The notes: generated from the letters alone by a model not told the origin. A stretch of 64,000 bases of DNA from Butyrivibrio sp. (GCA_023664865.1 JAMPEU010000005.1:62001-126000), one strand, 5' to 3'. Positions 45,292-54,602 are shown, counted from the stretch's first letter. Made by a program: numbers and translations.

Positions 45292-47082
45292 TTAGAATAC
45301 CTTCAAATACTTTTTATAGTCGGAATATGTAACGGTTATCCAGCCGTATCCGTCTCCGTAATTTACGCCGATTTCCATACCCTGCGGCGTGTAGAAGATA
45401 ATAAGATTATCCGCGGATTTAAGAAGTTTCGTAATCTCCTGGTCACTCATGCTGTTCAATGAGTCGCTGACGCCGTTCTGCTTTTCGCTTCTTTTCCTGA
45501 AATCCACGGAAAAATCGTCGTCTACCTCAATAATGTCCGTATTTTCCATAATTACGCCGGTATTCATATCAATATTGATACTGTAGAGATATACCGCACC
45601 AAAGTAGTTGGATTGAGTCTCTTCCTGAAACGCGATGCTCAAAACGCTCTCACTCATATATGTAACATATCCGGTAGCATTTACATAGAAATAAGAATTT
45701 TCGTTCTCGTCCATATACTTTGAATACGAATCTTCATAATAATCCTGAAAACTCGTCGCCTCTCTTTCGATACGGGCATTCAGCTTATCAAGGTTCGGTA
45801 CGTCGTCCCCAACGATAACCGGATAATCCACATAAATTGATACATCTTTGTCATCAAGCTCATACTCAAAATAATCCCATTCAATGGAATATGAAAGATT
45901 ATCCTTTATATCGTCATGAAATTCATAATATTCATCATCGTCATAGTCGCTGTGGTAATCATCATCGTCTTTATAGTCATTATCGTTATCATCGCGGCTG
46001 TGGCTGTCTCTGCCTCCCGTACTGTTTCTGTCGCTATCATCGCCGCCTATAAAGCCGGACGTCAGGCTATAGTCCTCATTAGCAGTTGACGCAGCAGAAT
46101 AAATTGATTTAAAGCCATTGTAAACTATCGCCAAAAGTGCAATCAAAAAGATAACAGCAATCGCAATTACCACACCGATAATCACGCCGTTACTTTTCTT
46201 CTTCGGCGGCGTCGCATACGGACTATACGGATTATAACCGTTCGGGTTATAACCATATTGATTACCATACTGATATTGATTACCGGCTTGATTATTTCCA
46301 TATTGGTACTGATTGCCGCCAGCCTGATTGTTTCCGTACTGATACTGATTGCCGCCGGCATTATTTCCATACTGATTATTCCCATACTGGTACTGGTTCG
46401 TTCCACCAGCATTGTTTCCATACTGATTATTTCCGTACTGGTACCGGTTCTCTCCGCCAGCATTGTTTCCATACTGATTATTTCCGTACTGGTACTGGTT
46501 CGTTCCGGCAGTATTATTACCATACTGATTATTACCATACTGGTACTGGTTCGTTTCGCCAGCACTACTTCCATACTGATTATTTCCGTATTGATACTGG
46601 TTCTCTCCACCAGTATTGTTTTCAGCCTGATTATTTACAGATTGATTACTTCCATACTGATACTGGTTATCTCCAACAGCATTGTTTCCAGCCTGATTAT
46701 TTACATATTGATTGTTTCCATACTGATTGTTTCCATACTGATACTGGTTTGCTCCATCAGCATTATTTCCATATGTATTATTCCCGTCCTGAGTATTCTC
46801 ATACTGATACTGATTTACGGTCTGATTGTCTCCATATTGGCTTGCATCAGCCTGCGGCGCATTTTCTTCTGCAGCATTTCCTAACTGTCCGCCCGAAAAC
46901 ACTCCAAGCATACTCTGATAATCCTCTTCCGTATCAGAAGCCTTATATACGTCCTGCGCCGTCTGTGTCTGATAGACGTCCGGCGTAGTATAAATTGAAT
47001 TTTCAACTACGGATTGGTCTTCCTGCTGTGTATCCCCCTGATTCTGTCCTTCCGGTATAATATCTTTGTTCTGTTCTTCCAT
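45292..47082 (-). CDS. Membrane protein with Q/N/Y/G-rich N-terminus and DUF3298-like domain
   Basis: A 596-aa protein. Residues about 1-90 are acidic. Residues 90-285 are an extreme low-complexity region of NQYQYGNNQYGNNAGG-type units, prion-like in composition. One transmembrane helix follows (NGVIIGVVIAIAVIFLIALLAIVY, about 298-322), then an Asp/Tyr/Arg-rich linker. The C-terminal 215 residues are an extracytoplasmic domain with YPVIVGDDVPNLDKLNARIE ... GAVYLYSINIDMNTG ... FYTPQGMEIGVNYGDGYGWI, the layout of DUF3298/PdaC-RsiV-like domains. The N-terminal part would be cytoplasmic and could phase-separate or bind partners. The function is unknown. Confidence 0.8.
   Translation of the reverse strand: MEEQNKDIIPEGQNQGDTQQEDQSVVENSIYTTPDVYQTQTAQDVYKASDTEEDYQSMLGVFSGGQLGNAAEENAPQADASQYGDNQTVNQYQYENTQDGNNTYGNNADGANQYQYGNNQYGNNQYVNNQAGNNAVGDNQYQYGSNQSVNNQAENNTGGENQYQYGNNQYGSSAGETNQYQYGNNQYGNNTAGTNQYQYGNNQYGNNAGGENRYQYGNNQYGNNAGGTNQYQYGNNQYGNNAGGNQYQYGNNQAGGNQYQYGNNQAGNQYQYGNQYGYNPNGYNPYSPYATPPKKKSNGVIIGVVIAIAVIFLIALLAIVYNGFKSIYSAASTANEDYSLTSGFIGGDDSDRNSTGGRDSHSRDDNDNDYKDDDDYHSDYDDDEYYEFHDDIKDNLSYSIEWDYFEYELDDKDVSIYVDYPVIVGDDVPNLDKLNARIEREATSFQDYYEDSYSKYMDENENSYFYVNATGYVTYMSESVLSIAFQEETQSNYFGAVYLYSINIDMNTGVIMENTDIIEVDDDFSVDFRKRSEKQNGVSDSLNSMSDQEITKLLKSADNLIIFYTPQGMEIGVNYGDGYGWITVTYSDYKKYLKVF
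46230..46800 (-). repeat. Degenerate tandem repeats coding the Q/N/Y/G-rich segment
   Basis: Units of 24-51 bp encoding NQYGNN / NQYQYG recur about 14 times with scattered substitutions. The third-base variety shows that the repeat is old, yet its period still allows slippage. Confidence 0.9.
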
Positions 47083-47148
47083 TCTAATAACTATGCTCCT
47101 TCCTTAGTCCTTTTTCCCGTTTTGTTATTCAACACAATTGCAATACTA

Positions 47149-48414
47149 TTATTTCTCTCCGAAAGTCACTTCGCTGTAATATGCCAGAATCGACTCGCGT
47201 AACATTGATAACGCTGCCGAAACAGTATTTTCACGGATTTTCATGCGGCTGCCGCTGAAATGACATTCCTTCACTTCTATGCGCCCGCAGACGTTACATG
47301 CGATATATACCAGTCCTACCGGCTTTTCCTCAGTGCCGCCGTCCGGACCTGCAATCCCTGTAATACCTACCGCTACGTCAGTCTTTGTAAAAACAGCCGC
47401 CTTCTTTGCCATCTCCCTTGCGGTTTCGTAACTGACCGCTCCGTAATTCTCAAGCATGGACTTCTTAATTCCAAGCACCTTGCGCTTAGACTTATTGGAA
47501 TATGTGATATATCCGGTCTTAAACACCTCAGAGACTCCCGGCACGTTAATCAGCCTTGCCGCAAGCATTCCGCCCGTACAGGATTCCACTGTGGTAATTG
47601 TAAGGTTGTTTGCCACTAATAAGTCAACTACCGCTTTCTCCAAAGTGACGTCTTCCTGCGTCGTATAAATACTGTTGCCGAAACGCCCCTTAAGCTCCTT
47701 GACTATCGGTTTCACCAGCTTTTTGGCTTCTTTTTCGTCTTCCGCCCTTGCGGTTACCCTCAGATGCACCTCTCCCGTCTTCGCATATGTTGCAATCGTC
47801 GGGTTGCTCTGCTCATTTATCAAATCTTCCACCATTGATTCCGCTTTACTCTCGCCCACGCCGCAGACTTTAACAGTCTGGGAATATATAATTCCCGGCT
47901 CTAATGCGCTCAAATACGGTACGATGGAATTATCAAACATAGGTATAAGTTCATTTGGCGGTCCCGGCAGCAGAATAACGCGTTTACTGTTTTCATTCAT
48001 GATGATTCCCGGCGCCGTGCCATTCGGATTATCAATCACTATACTGCCTTCCGGCACCATCGCCTGTTTCCAGTTGTTCTCCGTTATTTCAATGCCCCTG
48101 CTTTGGAAAAAATCCGTAATAGCCTCTTTACTGGGTTCATGCAGATAAAGATTTTTTCCAAGCGCCTTAGCCGCTGTCTCCTTAGTCAAATCATCCTGTG
48201 TAGGTCCGAGTCCGCCTGATAAAAGAAGTATATCAGCTCTTGAGAGCGCCGTATTAATCACTTCCAGCAGACGTTCCTCATTATCCCCCACCACATCCTG
48301 ATAATAACACGACAATCCGAGTCCCGCGCATTTCTCCGCAAGATATGCCGCATTAGTGTTTACAATGTTGCCAAGTAAGATTTCGGTTCCTACCGAAATA
48401 ATTTCCACTACCAT
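47149..48414 (-). CDS. cinA: Nicotinamide-nucleotide amidase / competence-damage protein CinA
   Basis: A 421-aa protein; the start at 48414 is followed by VVEIISVGTEILLGNIVNTN, the usual N-terminus. Residues 1-170 form the MoCF/COG1058 domain (SGGLGPTQDDLTKE, LPGPPNEL). The C-terminal 160 residues form the CinA amidase domain (ESCTGGMLAARLINVPGVS, GITGIAGPDGGTEEKPVGLVYI). It deamidates NMN in pyridine nucleotide salvage and may cleave ADP-ribose. It is the last gene of the rpoZ-rimO-pgsA-cinA run, 38 bp past pgsA. Confidence 0.93.
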   Translation of the reverse strand: MVVEIISVGTEILLGNIVNTNAAYLAEKCAGLGLSCYYQDVVGDNEERLLEVINTALSRADILLLSGGLGPTQDDLTKETAAKALGKNLYLHEPSKEAITDFFQSRGIEITENNWKQAMVPEGSIVIDNPNGTAPGIIMNENSKRVILLPGPPNELIPMFDNSIVPYLSALEPGIIYSQTVKVCGVGESKAESMVEDLINEQSNPTIATYAKTGEVHLRVTARAEDEKEAKKLVKPIVKELKGRFGNSIYTTQEDVTLEKAVVDLLVANNLTITTVESCTGGMLAARLINVPGVSEVFKTGYITYSNKSKRKVLGIKKSMLENYGAVSYETAREMAKKAAVFTKTDVAVGITGIAGPDGGTEEKPVGLVYIACNVCGRIEVKECHFSGSRMKIRENTVSAALSMLRESILAYYSEVTFGEK

Positions 48415-48452
48415 ATTATGTCTTATTCCTTTCCACAAGAACACGGTGCCTG

Positions 48453-48986
48453 CTATTTGGTTTCTTTCATAACATCCTTATTTTTAACCAGATAATCAAT
48501 CAGTGAGATAACCGTAAGCGCAAGCGCCGCCCACATAACGATATCGGTTAAAATCTGCAACGCTTCTATGTCTGCAATCATCAGGCAGATCATAATCATT
48601 TGAAACGTGGTTTTGAACTTTCCAAAATAGCTTGCAGCAATTACTACTCCGTTATCAGAAGCAATCAGCCTGAAACCGCTGATTATAAATTCTCTTGAAA
48701 TAATGATGATAACTATCCAGGCAGGCAGCACAGACATTTCCACCAGACATATAAGCGCCGCGCAGACGAGAAGTTTATCCGCCAAAGGATCCATAAACTT
48801 CCCAAAGTTAGTGACCAGATTGTACTTTCTGGCAATCTTGCCATCCAATAAGTCTGTGAGGCTGGCAATAATAAAAATCGCCAGCGCAATCCATTTATCG
48901 GCTGCAGTTATGTCAACCAACATAAACAGCACAAAAAACGGAATTAAAATCACTCGAAACATCGTCAATTTATTCGGCAGATTCAT
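48453..48986 (-). CDS. pgsA: CDP-diacylglycerol--glycerol-3-phosphate 3-phosphatidyltransferase
   Basis: A 177-aa inner-membrane enzyme making phosphatidylglycerol phosphate. The CDP-alcohol phosphotransferase motif DLLDGKIARKYNLVTNFGKFMDPLADK (DGx2ARx8Gx3Dx3D) lies near residues 40-70, flanked by about five hydrophobic helices. The start overlaps the end of rimO by 17 bp, so translation is coupled. Confidence 0.95.
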   Translation of the reverse strand: MNLPNKLTMFRVILIPFFVLFMLVDITAADKWIALAIFIIASLTDLLDGKIARKYNLVTNFGKFMDPLADKLLVCAALICLVEMSVLPAWIVIIIISREFIISGFRLIASDNGVVIAASYFGKFKTTFQMIMICLMIADIEALQILTDIVMWAALALTVISLIDYLVKNKDVMKETK

Positions 48987-50367
48987 CTTCTAATTCTCCA
49001 ATCAAATCATATTCATAAGCTCCGGTAATCCTGACTTTCACAAAATCTCCGGTCATAAACTCCCTTTGGGTATTAATAAACACGAGTCCGTCTACGTTTG
49101 GCGCGTCCTTATATGTCCTTGCCACATAGACGTCATCATCCGCAACCTTTCCCTCTATCATGGCGTCTACACATACGCCTGTCATGGTCTTTGCCGCATC
49201 AAAGGCAATCTCCTGCTGCAGCTCCATAAGCTGTGCCTGACGCTCTTCCTTAACATCTTCCGCAACCTGATTCGGCATATCCGCCGCCGGAGTGTCTTCT
49301 TCCTGCGAATAAGTAAATACGCCCAGACGGTCAAACTTCATATCTTCCACAAACGCCAACAGTTCCTGATGCTCTTCCTCAGTTTCTCCGGGAAATCCCG
49401 TAATTAAAGTGGTTCTGATACAAATATCCGGTATCCTTCTTCGCAGTTTCCCTACTATCTCTTCTATTTCACGCCTGTTAGTCCTGCGTCCCATTCTCTT
49501 TAAAATATTATCACAGCCATGCTGTATGGGAATATCCAAATAATGACAGATTTTCGGTTCGGCTTCGATAACGCTAGTCAGCTCATCGTCAATCTCTTCC
49601 GGATAACAATACAGAAGGCGAATCCACTGTATTCCTTCAATCCTGCATAGTCTGCGAAGGAGTTCAGACAGCATCTTTTTTCCATATAAATCCATTCCGT
49701 ATATGGTAGTTTCCTGCGCCACCAGAATAAGCTCTTTAACGCCGCCGTCTGCAAGAGTCATTGCTTCTTTTACAAGACTTTCCAATGGAACGCTTCTATA
49801 CTTCCCGCGCACCTTCGGAATAATGCAATATGTACAGTGTTTGTCGCAGCCTTCGGCTATCTTAAGATAGGCAAAATGTCCGCCGGTAGTCACTATACGC
49901 TTAGTATCCGTCAGCGGTGTTCTGTCCGGACTGTTATATTTATCCCATTCTCCAACATTCCCGCTGCTCTTTGCATCCGGACTTTTGCCGTCTATGCTGT
50001 CACAATCTTTCGCAAGCAGCGTTTCAATAACATTCGTTATTTCATCAATCGCCGTAGTTCCGATAATAGCGTCCACTTCGGGGATTTCTTTCTGAATTTC
50101 CTCTTTATAACGCTGTGCAAGGCAGCCTGTTACTACAAGCGCTTTAAGTCCGCCGCTTTTTCTAAGCTCCGCCATCTCAAGGATGGTATCTATGCTCTCC
50201 TGTTTCGCATCATTGATAAAACAGCAGGTATTTATGACAACAATGTCGGCTTCTGTCTCATCATCGGTAAATTCATAGCCTTTTTCGGATAAAAGCCCGA
50301 GCATCATTTCGGAATCGACCAGATTTTTATCACAGCCTAAAGAAATAAAAAATATTTTATCGCCCAT
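48970..50367 (-). CDS. rimO: Ribosomal protein S12 methylthiotransferase RimO
   Basis: A 465-aa radical SAM enzyme adding a methylthio group to Asp of ribosomal protein S12. The N-terminal MTTase domain has FISLGCDKNLVDSEMMLG and VVINTCCFINDAK with cluster-binding Cys. The rSAM CxxxCxxC is in CDKHCTYCIIPKVRG. A TRAM domain ends the protein (VRITGAYEYDLIGELE). SLGCDKNxVDSE marks RimO rather than MiaB. The start at 50367 is 10 bp past rpoZ; an upstream ATG inside rpoZ (about 50394) is an alternative. Confidence 0.95.
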   Translation of the reverse strand: MGDKIFFISLGCDKNLVDSEMMLGLLSEKGYEFTDDETEADIVVINTCCFINDAKQESIDTILEMAELRKSGGLKALVVTGCLAQRYKEEIQKEIPEVDAIIGTTAIDEITNVIETLLAKDCDSIDGKSPDAKSSGNVGEWDKYNSPDRTPLTDTKRIVTTGGHFAYLKIAEGCDKHCTYCIIPKVRGKYRSVPLESLVKEAMTLADGGVKELILVAQETTIYGMDLYGKKMLSELLRRLCRIEGIQWIRLLYCYPEEIDDELTSVIEAEPKICHYLDIPIQHGCDNILKRMGRRTNRREIEEIVGKLRRRIPDICIRTTLITGFPGETEEEHQELLAFVEDMKFDRLGVFTYSQEEDTPAADMPNQVAEDVKEERQAQLMELQQEIAFDAAKTMTGVCVDAMIEGKVADDDVYVARTYKDAPNVDGLVFINTQREFMTGDFVKVRITGAYEYDLIGELEDESAE

Positions 50368-50377
50368 TTGCTTAACT

Positions 50378-50734
50378 TTATTCTTCTTTGTCATCAACTG
50401 CTTCTGCCACAGTTTCCGCCGCTGCATCAGGATTTTCGTCCAAATCAGAAGCCGCCAAAGAGTCCTGCGCTTCTATATCTTCTTCTAAATCGTCAAAGTC
50501 CTCGTCGCCGTTTAAAATCCTTATCTTCCCCTGGTTCAGCTCCTCAATCGCTGCGGACAAAGGCTTTCTGCCGTCATAGTTCTCTACCAGCACATCGTCG
50601 CCGGAAATAATCTGTCTCGCTCTCTTAGAAGTTGCCATTACTATGGAATAACGGCTGCTTACCACAGGCTCATTGCCCTCTTCAACATCTTTGTTTACTA
50701 CCTTCATTAAATCTGCATATGATGGATGTAACAT
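50378..50734 (-). CDS. rpoZ: DNA-directed RNA polymerase omega subunit
   Basis: A 118-aa small subunit. The start at 50734 follows GAAAGGAG. MLHPSYADLMKVVN, RYSIVMATSKRARQI and KPLSAAIEELNQGKI are the omega signature (positions 1-75). The C-terminal tail is unusually long and acidic (EDFDDLEEDIEAQDSLAASD ...). The gene normally follows gmk; here remA lies directly upstream, with no gmk in between. Confidence 0.93.
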   Translation of the reverse strand: MLHPSYADLMKVVNKDVEEGNEPVVSSRYSIVMATSKRARQIISGDDVLVENYDGRKPLSAAIEELNQGKIRILNGDEDFDDLEEDIEAQDSLAASDLDENPDAAAETVAEAVDDKEE

Positions 50735-50813
50735 TTTTTCTCCTTTCGCGTAAGCCCCTGCTTCGCACAAAAATTTATTTTATAATTAATTGAAAATTAC
50801 CAAAATGATAACT

Positions 50814-51080
50814 TTATTCCGTATCCGCATATGTCGGCGCATCATCCGTCCGCGCCCTGCCCGCGATTGTATCCGGAAGCAATGCCGACAATACAATCTG
50901 GTTATTTTCCATGATCAATACTGCCTTCGTCTTTCTCCCCTGGGTTGCATCAATCGCCAAACCTGTTTCTTTAGCCTTCTGCACAAGACGTTTTATCGGA
51001 GCGGAATCGGGACTGACTATCGCTATGATTTTCCCTGTATTTACAACATTGCCAAAACCGATATGAATTAATCTTCCCAA
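50814..51080 (-). CDS. remA: Extracellular matrix regulator RemA-family (DUF370) protein
   Basis: An 88-aa protein of the RemA/DUF370 family: LIHIGFGNVVNTGKIIAIVS, DSAPIKRLVQKAKETGLAID, ATQGRKTKAVLIMENNQIVL. In Bacillus, RemA forms rings, binds DNA and activates matrix genes. There is no ATG; a TTG at 51080 leaves the typical short N-terminus and has GGGCGGGAAG upstream. A TTG at 51107 that overlaps yicC by 8 bp is the alternative. It sits between yicC and rpoZ, the normal neighbourhood. Confidence 0.88.
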   Translation of the reverse strand: MGRLIHIGFGNVVNTGKIIAIVSPDSAPIKRLVQKAKETGLAIDATQGRKTKAVLIMENNQIVLSALLPDTIAGRARTDDAPTYADTE

Positions 51081-51099
51081 CAGCTGCTTCCCGCCCTTC

Positions 51100-51978
51100 T
51101 TACTCAATATTCTGAATCTGCTCGCGAACCTTCTCTATCTCGGTCTTTAGTTCGATTGCATGATTGGATATTTCCAAATTATTAGTCTTGGAAAGAATCG
51201 TATTGGCTTCACGGTTCATTTCCTGCGCTATGAAATCCAGCTTACGCCCGATACTTCCTCCCTGCACCAGATTATCCCTTGTCATTTCGATATGGCTTCT
51301 TAAACGTACAAGTTCCTCATCCACACAGACTTTATCTGCAAAAAGAGTCACTTCCATTAGAAGTCTGCTTTCGTCTATCTGCGTATCCTCCAAAAGTTCC
51401 TTAACCTTGTCTTCAAGCTTCTGCCTGTACTCCGTGATTATTTCAGGCGAACGCTCCTCAATAAATCCCACATGCTCAAGCATTCCGTCAAGTTTGGCAA
51501 TCAAATCGTCTCTAAGGTTTTCACCTTCTTTAATTCTGGACGCCACGAAACCTTCCAGAGCGCCTTTTAGCGACTTCTCAAGCAGCAGCCAAAGTTCTTC
51601 CTCATCGATAGTCTGCTCTTCCATGCTTAAGACTTCGGGATATCTTGACAACGTGGATACCCTTATATCGTTATCCAACTCGAAGTCCTTCTGCATCTGC
51701 TCTAAATACTTCATGTACTCGGCAGCCACTTCCTTATTATACTTTACGCATATATTGGACTCAGTAAAATCTTCATAGGTGATAAAAATATCCACCTTGC
51801 CCCTTTGTATATAATTCTTTAGTTCATTCCTGATTGCCGCTTCAAAAAAATTCAGTTTCTTGGGCATCTTAATAGATACGTCCAGATATCTGTGGTTGAC
51901 AGATTTAACCTCTACCGTAATTTTACGTTCCGCTTCGGCAATTTCATACCTGCCGAATCCCGTCATACTCTTTATCAT
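51100..51978 (-). CDS. yicC: YicC-family endoribonuclease
   Basis: A 292-aa protein with the family ends MIKSMTGFGRYEIAEAERKITVEVKSVNHR and NHAIELKTEIEKVREQIQNIE. YicC/YloC proteins are RNA endonucleases implicated in stress-linked RNA decay. GAAGAGG lies upstream. It is the first gene of the yicC-remA-rpoZ-rimO-pgsA-cinA run and is divergent from rqcH across a family repeat. Confidence 0.93.
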   Translation of the reverse strand: MIKSMTGFGRYEIAEAERKITVEVKSVNHRYLDVSIKMPKKLNFFEAAIRNELKNYIQRGKVDIFITYEDFTESNICVKYNKEVAAEYMKYLEQMQKDFELDNDIRVSTLSRYPEVLSMEEQTIDEEELWLLLEKSLKGALEGFVASRIKEGENLRDDLIAKLDGMLEHVGFIEERSPEIITEYRQKLEDKVKELLEDTQIDESRLLMEVTLFADKVCVDEELVRLRSHIEMTRDNLVQGGSIGRKLDFIAQEMNREANTILSKTNNLEISNHAIELKTEIEKVREQIQNIE

Positions 51979-52115
51979 AAGCCGTCCTCTTCCCCATATC
52001 GTTCTTTTGCACCCAGTCTATAACATTATAAAATAATACTCCGCTCTAGTCAAGCTTGCCATTTTCATAATCTGGTTATACAATAATAGACAAAGCACTA
52101 TTCACAGTCTTATAT

Positions 52116-52262
52116 GGCATGAACTCATATGTTTTCGTGAGTGACCCTTGGAAAACGCCGGCACTTAGTGAAAAAGCTGTTTTTTAGCTTTTGAACTTAG
52201 TACCGTTGCGATTTTCCACGGAGCGGGAGCGCGTCACTCATGGAAACACATGAGTTCATGCC
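52116..52262 (+). repeat. Long-arm inverted element, copy 3
   Basis: Arms GGCATGAACTCATATGTTTT... and their near-complement (52116-52145 and 52233-52262) contain one mismatch (A opposite C) and two positions that would be G-U pairs in RNA. Weaker pairing extends to about 52106-52275. The core is forward. It fills most of the 324-bp divergent yicC-rqcH spacer. Confidence 0.85.
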
Positions 52263-52302
52263 ACCTAAGCGCTGAACTGTTCAAAGAAAGCAGGTATAAA
52301 CC

Positions 52303-54057
52303 ATGGCATTCGACGGAATCACCATTGCAAATATAACTAAAGAATTAAACGACGTTCTCACAGGCGGGCGCATCTATAAAATCTCACAGCCGGAGGCTGA
52401 TGAACTTCTTATAACGGTAAAAGCAGGCGGCGCACAGTACAGGCTTTTGCTCTCCGCCGACGCTTCACTGCCGCTTATTTATCTGACCGATAAAAACAAG
52501 CAGGCTCCCATGACTGCGCCGGGCTTCTGTATGCTGTTAAGAAAGCATCTGCAAAACGCAAGGATTCTCGATATCACACAGCCTGAGCTTGAACGCTGTG
52601 TAAGAATCCGTCTGGAGCATCTTAATGAAATGGGCGATATCTGCCGGAAAACGCTGATTATCGAAATCATGGGAAAACACAGTAATATAATCTTCTGCAA
52701 CGAACAGAATATTATAATCGACAGCATCAAACATATTTCCGGCATGGTAAGCTCTGTAAGGGAAGTCCTTCCCGGCAGGGAATATTTTATTCCTAAGACT
52801 CAGGACAAACTCAATCCGCTTGAGCTTATAGCCGATGCGGATACCCAAAGGCAGTTCATAGACAAGCTTTCAGCCATGCCGCTGCCCGTGCATAAAGCCC
52901 TCTACTGCACTTATACCGGACTTTCGCCAATCATCGCGCAGGAAATATGTTATAGGGCGGACATAGACGGCGACATTCCTGCAAATGCGTTAGATGAGCC
53001 TGCACTTGATAAGATTTATGTAAACCTAACTTCGATATTAAATAAAATACGCGACGGCGCATTTGAGCCTAATATTATATATGAAAATAAATCTCCGCTT
53101 GAATTTGCCGCAATCCCGCTGACGCTCTATGCCAATAAGGAATTCAGGCATTTCGGCACGATAAGCGAAGTCTTAGAGCGTTACTATGAAGAAAAAAATA
53201 TTGTTACAAGAATCCGCCAAAAATCCACAGACCTGCGCAAAATCGTACAAACTGCGTTAGAACGCAATGTAAAAAAGTACGATTTACAGCTAAAACAAAT
53301 AAAAGACACGGAAAAGCGCGATAAGTACCGCATTTACGGGGAACTGCTGAATACTTACGGCTATAACGTATCTCCCGGCGCGAAATCCATGGAGGCGCTT
53401 AACTACTACACAAACGAAATGATAACGATTCCTTTGGACGATACTCTTACCGCCACGGAAAACGCTAAGAAATACTTTGATAAATACGGCAAGCTTAAGC
53501 GCACGCATGAAGCGCTTTCCAAATTGACTATGGAAGTCAAAGAAGAAATTGAGCATCTTGAATCAATCTCGGCTGCCCTTGATATCGCCATGCACGAAGA
53601 AGACTTGGTACAAATCAAGGAAGAGTTGATTGAAAGCGGATATATACACAGAAAAGGCGGCGGGAAAAAGGTTAAAATCACCAGCCGTCCGTTCCACTAT
53701 GTAAGCTCCGACGGTTTCCATATCTATGTAGGCAAGAATAATTACCAGAACGACGAACTTACTTTTAAACTGGCAACCGGCAATGACTGGTGGTTTCATG
53801 CTAAAAAGATTCCGGGCTCCCACGTCATCGTAAAGGCGGAAGGCAAGGAACTGCCCGACCGCACGTTTGAAGAAGCGGCAAAATTGGCGGCACATTATTC
53901 AAAAGGAAGGGAACAGGAGAAAGTAGAAATTGATTATCTGCAAAGAAAGAATGTGAAAAAGCCAAACGGCGCCAAGCCGGGATTTGTCGTATACTATACC
54001 AATTTTTCCATGGCAATCGACTCCGACATATCCCACTTAACGCAGCTTGATGACTAA
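52303..54057 (+). CDS. rqcH: Rqc2 homologue RqcH (NFACT protein)
   Basis: A 584-aa ribosome-quality-control factor. The NFACT-N domain (residues 1-180) includes MTAPGFCMLLRKHLQNARI; HhH follows to about 270, then a long coiled coil (280-450) and the NFACT-R domain (GNDWWFHAKKIPGSHVIVKA, FVVYYTNFSMAIDS). RqcH binds stalled 50S subunits and adds C-terminal alanine tails that mark chains for degradation. Older annotation calls it fibronectin-binding. Its end overlaps the convergent coat-protein gene by 4 bp. Confidence 0.93.
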   Translation: MAFDGITIANITKELNDVLTGGRIYKISQPEADELLITVKAGGAQYRLLLSADASLPLIYLTDKNKQAPMTAPGFCMLLRKHLQNARILDITQPELERCVRIRLEHLNEMGDICRKTLIIEIMGKHSNIIFCNEQNIIIDSIKHISGMVSSVREVLPGREYFIPKTQDKLNPLELIADADTQRQFIDKLSAMPLPVHKALYCTYTGLSPIIAQEICYRADIDGDIPANALDEPALDKIYVNLTSILNKIRDGAFEPNIIYENKSPLEFAAIPLTLYANKEFRHFGTISEVLERYYEEKNIVTRIRQKSTDLRKIVQTALERNVKKYDLQLKQIKDTEKRDKYRIYGELLNTYGYNVSPGAKSMEALNYYTNEMITIPLDDTLTATENAKKYFDKYGKLKRTHEALSKLTMEVKEEIEHLESISAALDIAMHEEDLVQIKEELIESGYIHRKGGGKKVKITSRPFHYVSSDGFHIYVGKNNYQNDELTFKLATGNDWWFHAKKIPGSHVIVKAEGKELPDRTFEEAAKLAAHYSKGREQEKVEIDYLQRKNVKKPNGAKPGFVVYYTNFSMAIDSDISHLTQLDD

Positions 54058-54314
54058 ATGGTTTTTTCGGTAAACAAGGACTTCACATGGTCGATTTCCG
54101 CCTGTGTAGCCTTTGCCGCGGGAACATAATAGGACTTCTCTCTTGCGAGCTGATAGAGTTCTTCCTGCGACTGCTCACAGGCGTTCCTGAACTGCTTCAA
54201 AGTCTGCTTTAACTCTTTATTTTCTGTCTGAGGTATCATTTCGCCGAAACGCACAAGTTCGCCGTTGATTCCCGTAAGTGTGTCTGCTACCATTGTTTTT
54301 TCCTGCATCTGCAT
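54054..54314 (-). CDS. CotF-type spore coat protein
   Basis: An 86-aa helical protein: MVADTLTGINGELVRFGEMI, then FRNACEQSQEELYQLAREKSYYVPAAKAT, the pattern of the CotF coat family (KSYYVPAA near the C-terminus). It follows a second CotF-like short protein by 31 bp, so the two halves of a CotF domain are encoded separately. It probably belongs to the coat or to a spore-associated layer and would be made in the mother cell late in sporulation. Confidence 0.8.
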   Translation of the reverse strand: MQMQEKTMVADTLTGINGELVRFGEMIPQTENKELKQTLKQFRNACEQSQEELYQLAREKSYYVPAAKATQAEIDHVKSLFTEKTI

Positions 54315-54345
54315 ATTACATAACCTCCATTCACTTTCTTATGAT

Positions 54346-54531
54346 TTAACCTAAAAACTGCATTAACTGCTCTTTGTTCTGCATCGCGGATTTTGCGCCT
54401 TTTTCAAAGAACTGCTTTATCTGCGTATCGGTTGCGCATTCCGCATATTCCTTCATTTTGCAGTGTGTCACGTCATATCCGCCCATAAGGTGACGAAGAT
54501 TCTGTAATTCAAGTTCTGATAAGTTAGCCAT
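54346..54531 (-). CDS. Small CotF-like spore coat protein
   Basis: A 61-aa protein starting ANLSELELQNLRHLMGGYD and carrying CATDTQIKQFFEKGAKSAMQNKEQLMQFL, a helical fragment typical of the N-terminal half of CotF-like proteins. AGGAGG precedes the start. It is cotranscribed with the 86-aa partner. Confidence 0.75.
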   Translation of the reverse strand: MANLSELELQNLRHLMGGYDVTHCKMKEYAECATDTQIKQFFEKGAKSAMQNKEQLMQFLG

Positions 54532-54602
54532 AGTATACCTCCTGATTGAATTTGCGACATTTAAAAATTGTCAGTTTTATTATGCCGTATTTAGAAGGTA
54601 TT

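Noticed and set aside
46258..46884. Plus-strand Ile/Leu-rich 208-codon frame that resembles a membrane protein
   Set aside because: Antisense shadow of the Q/N-rich repeats; the hydrophobicity is a by-product of the repeat codons.
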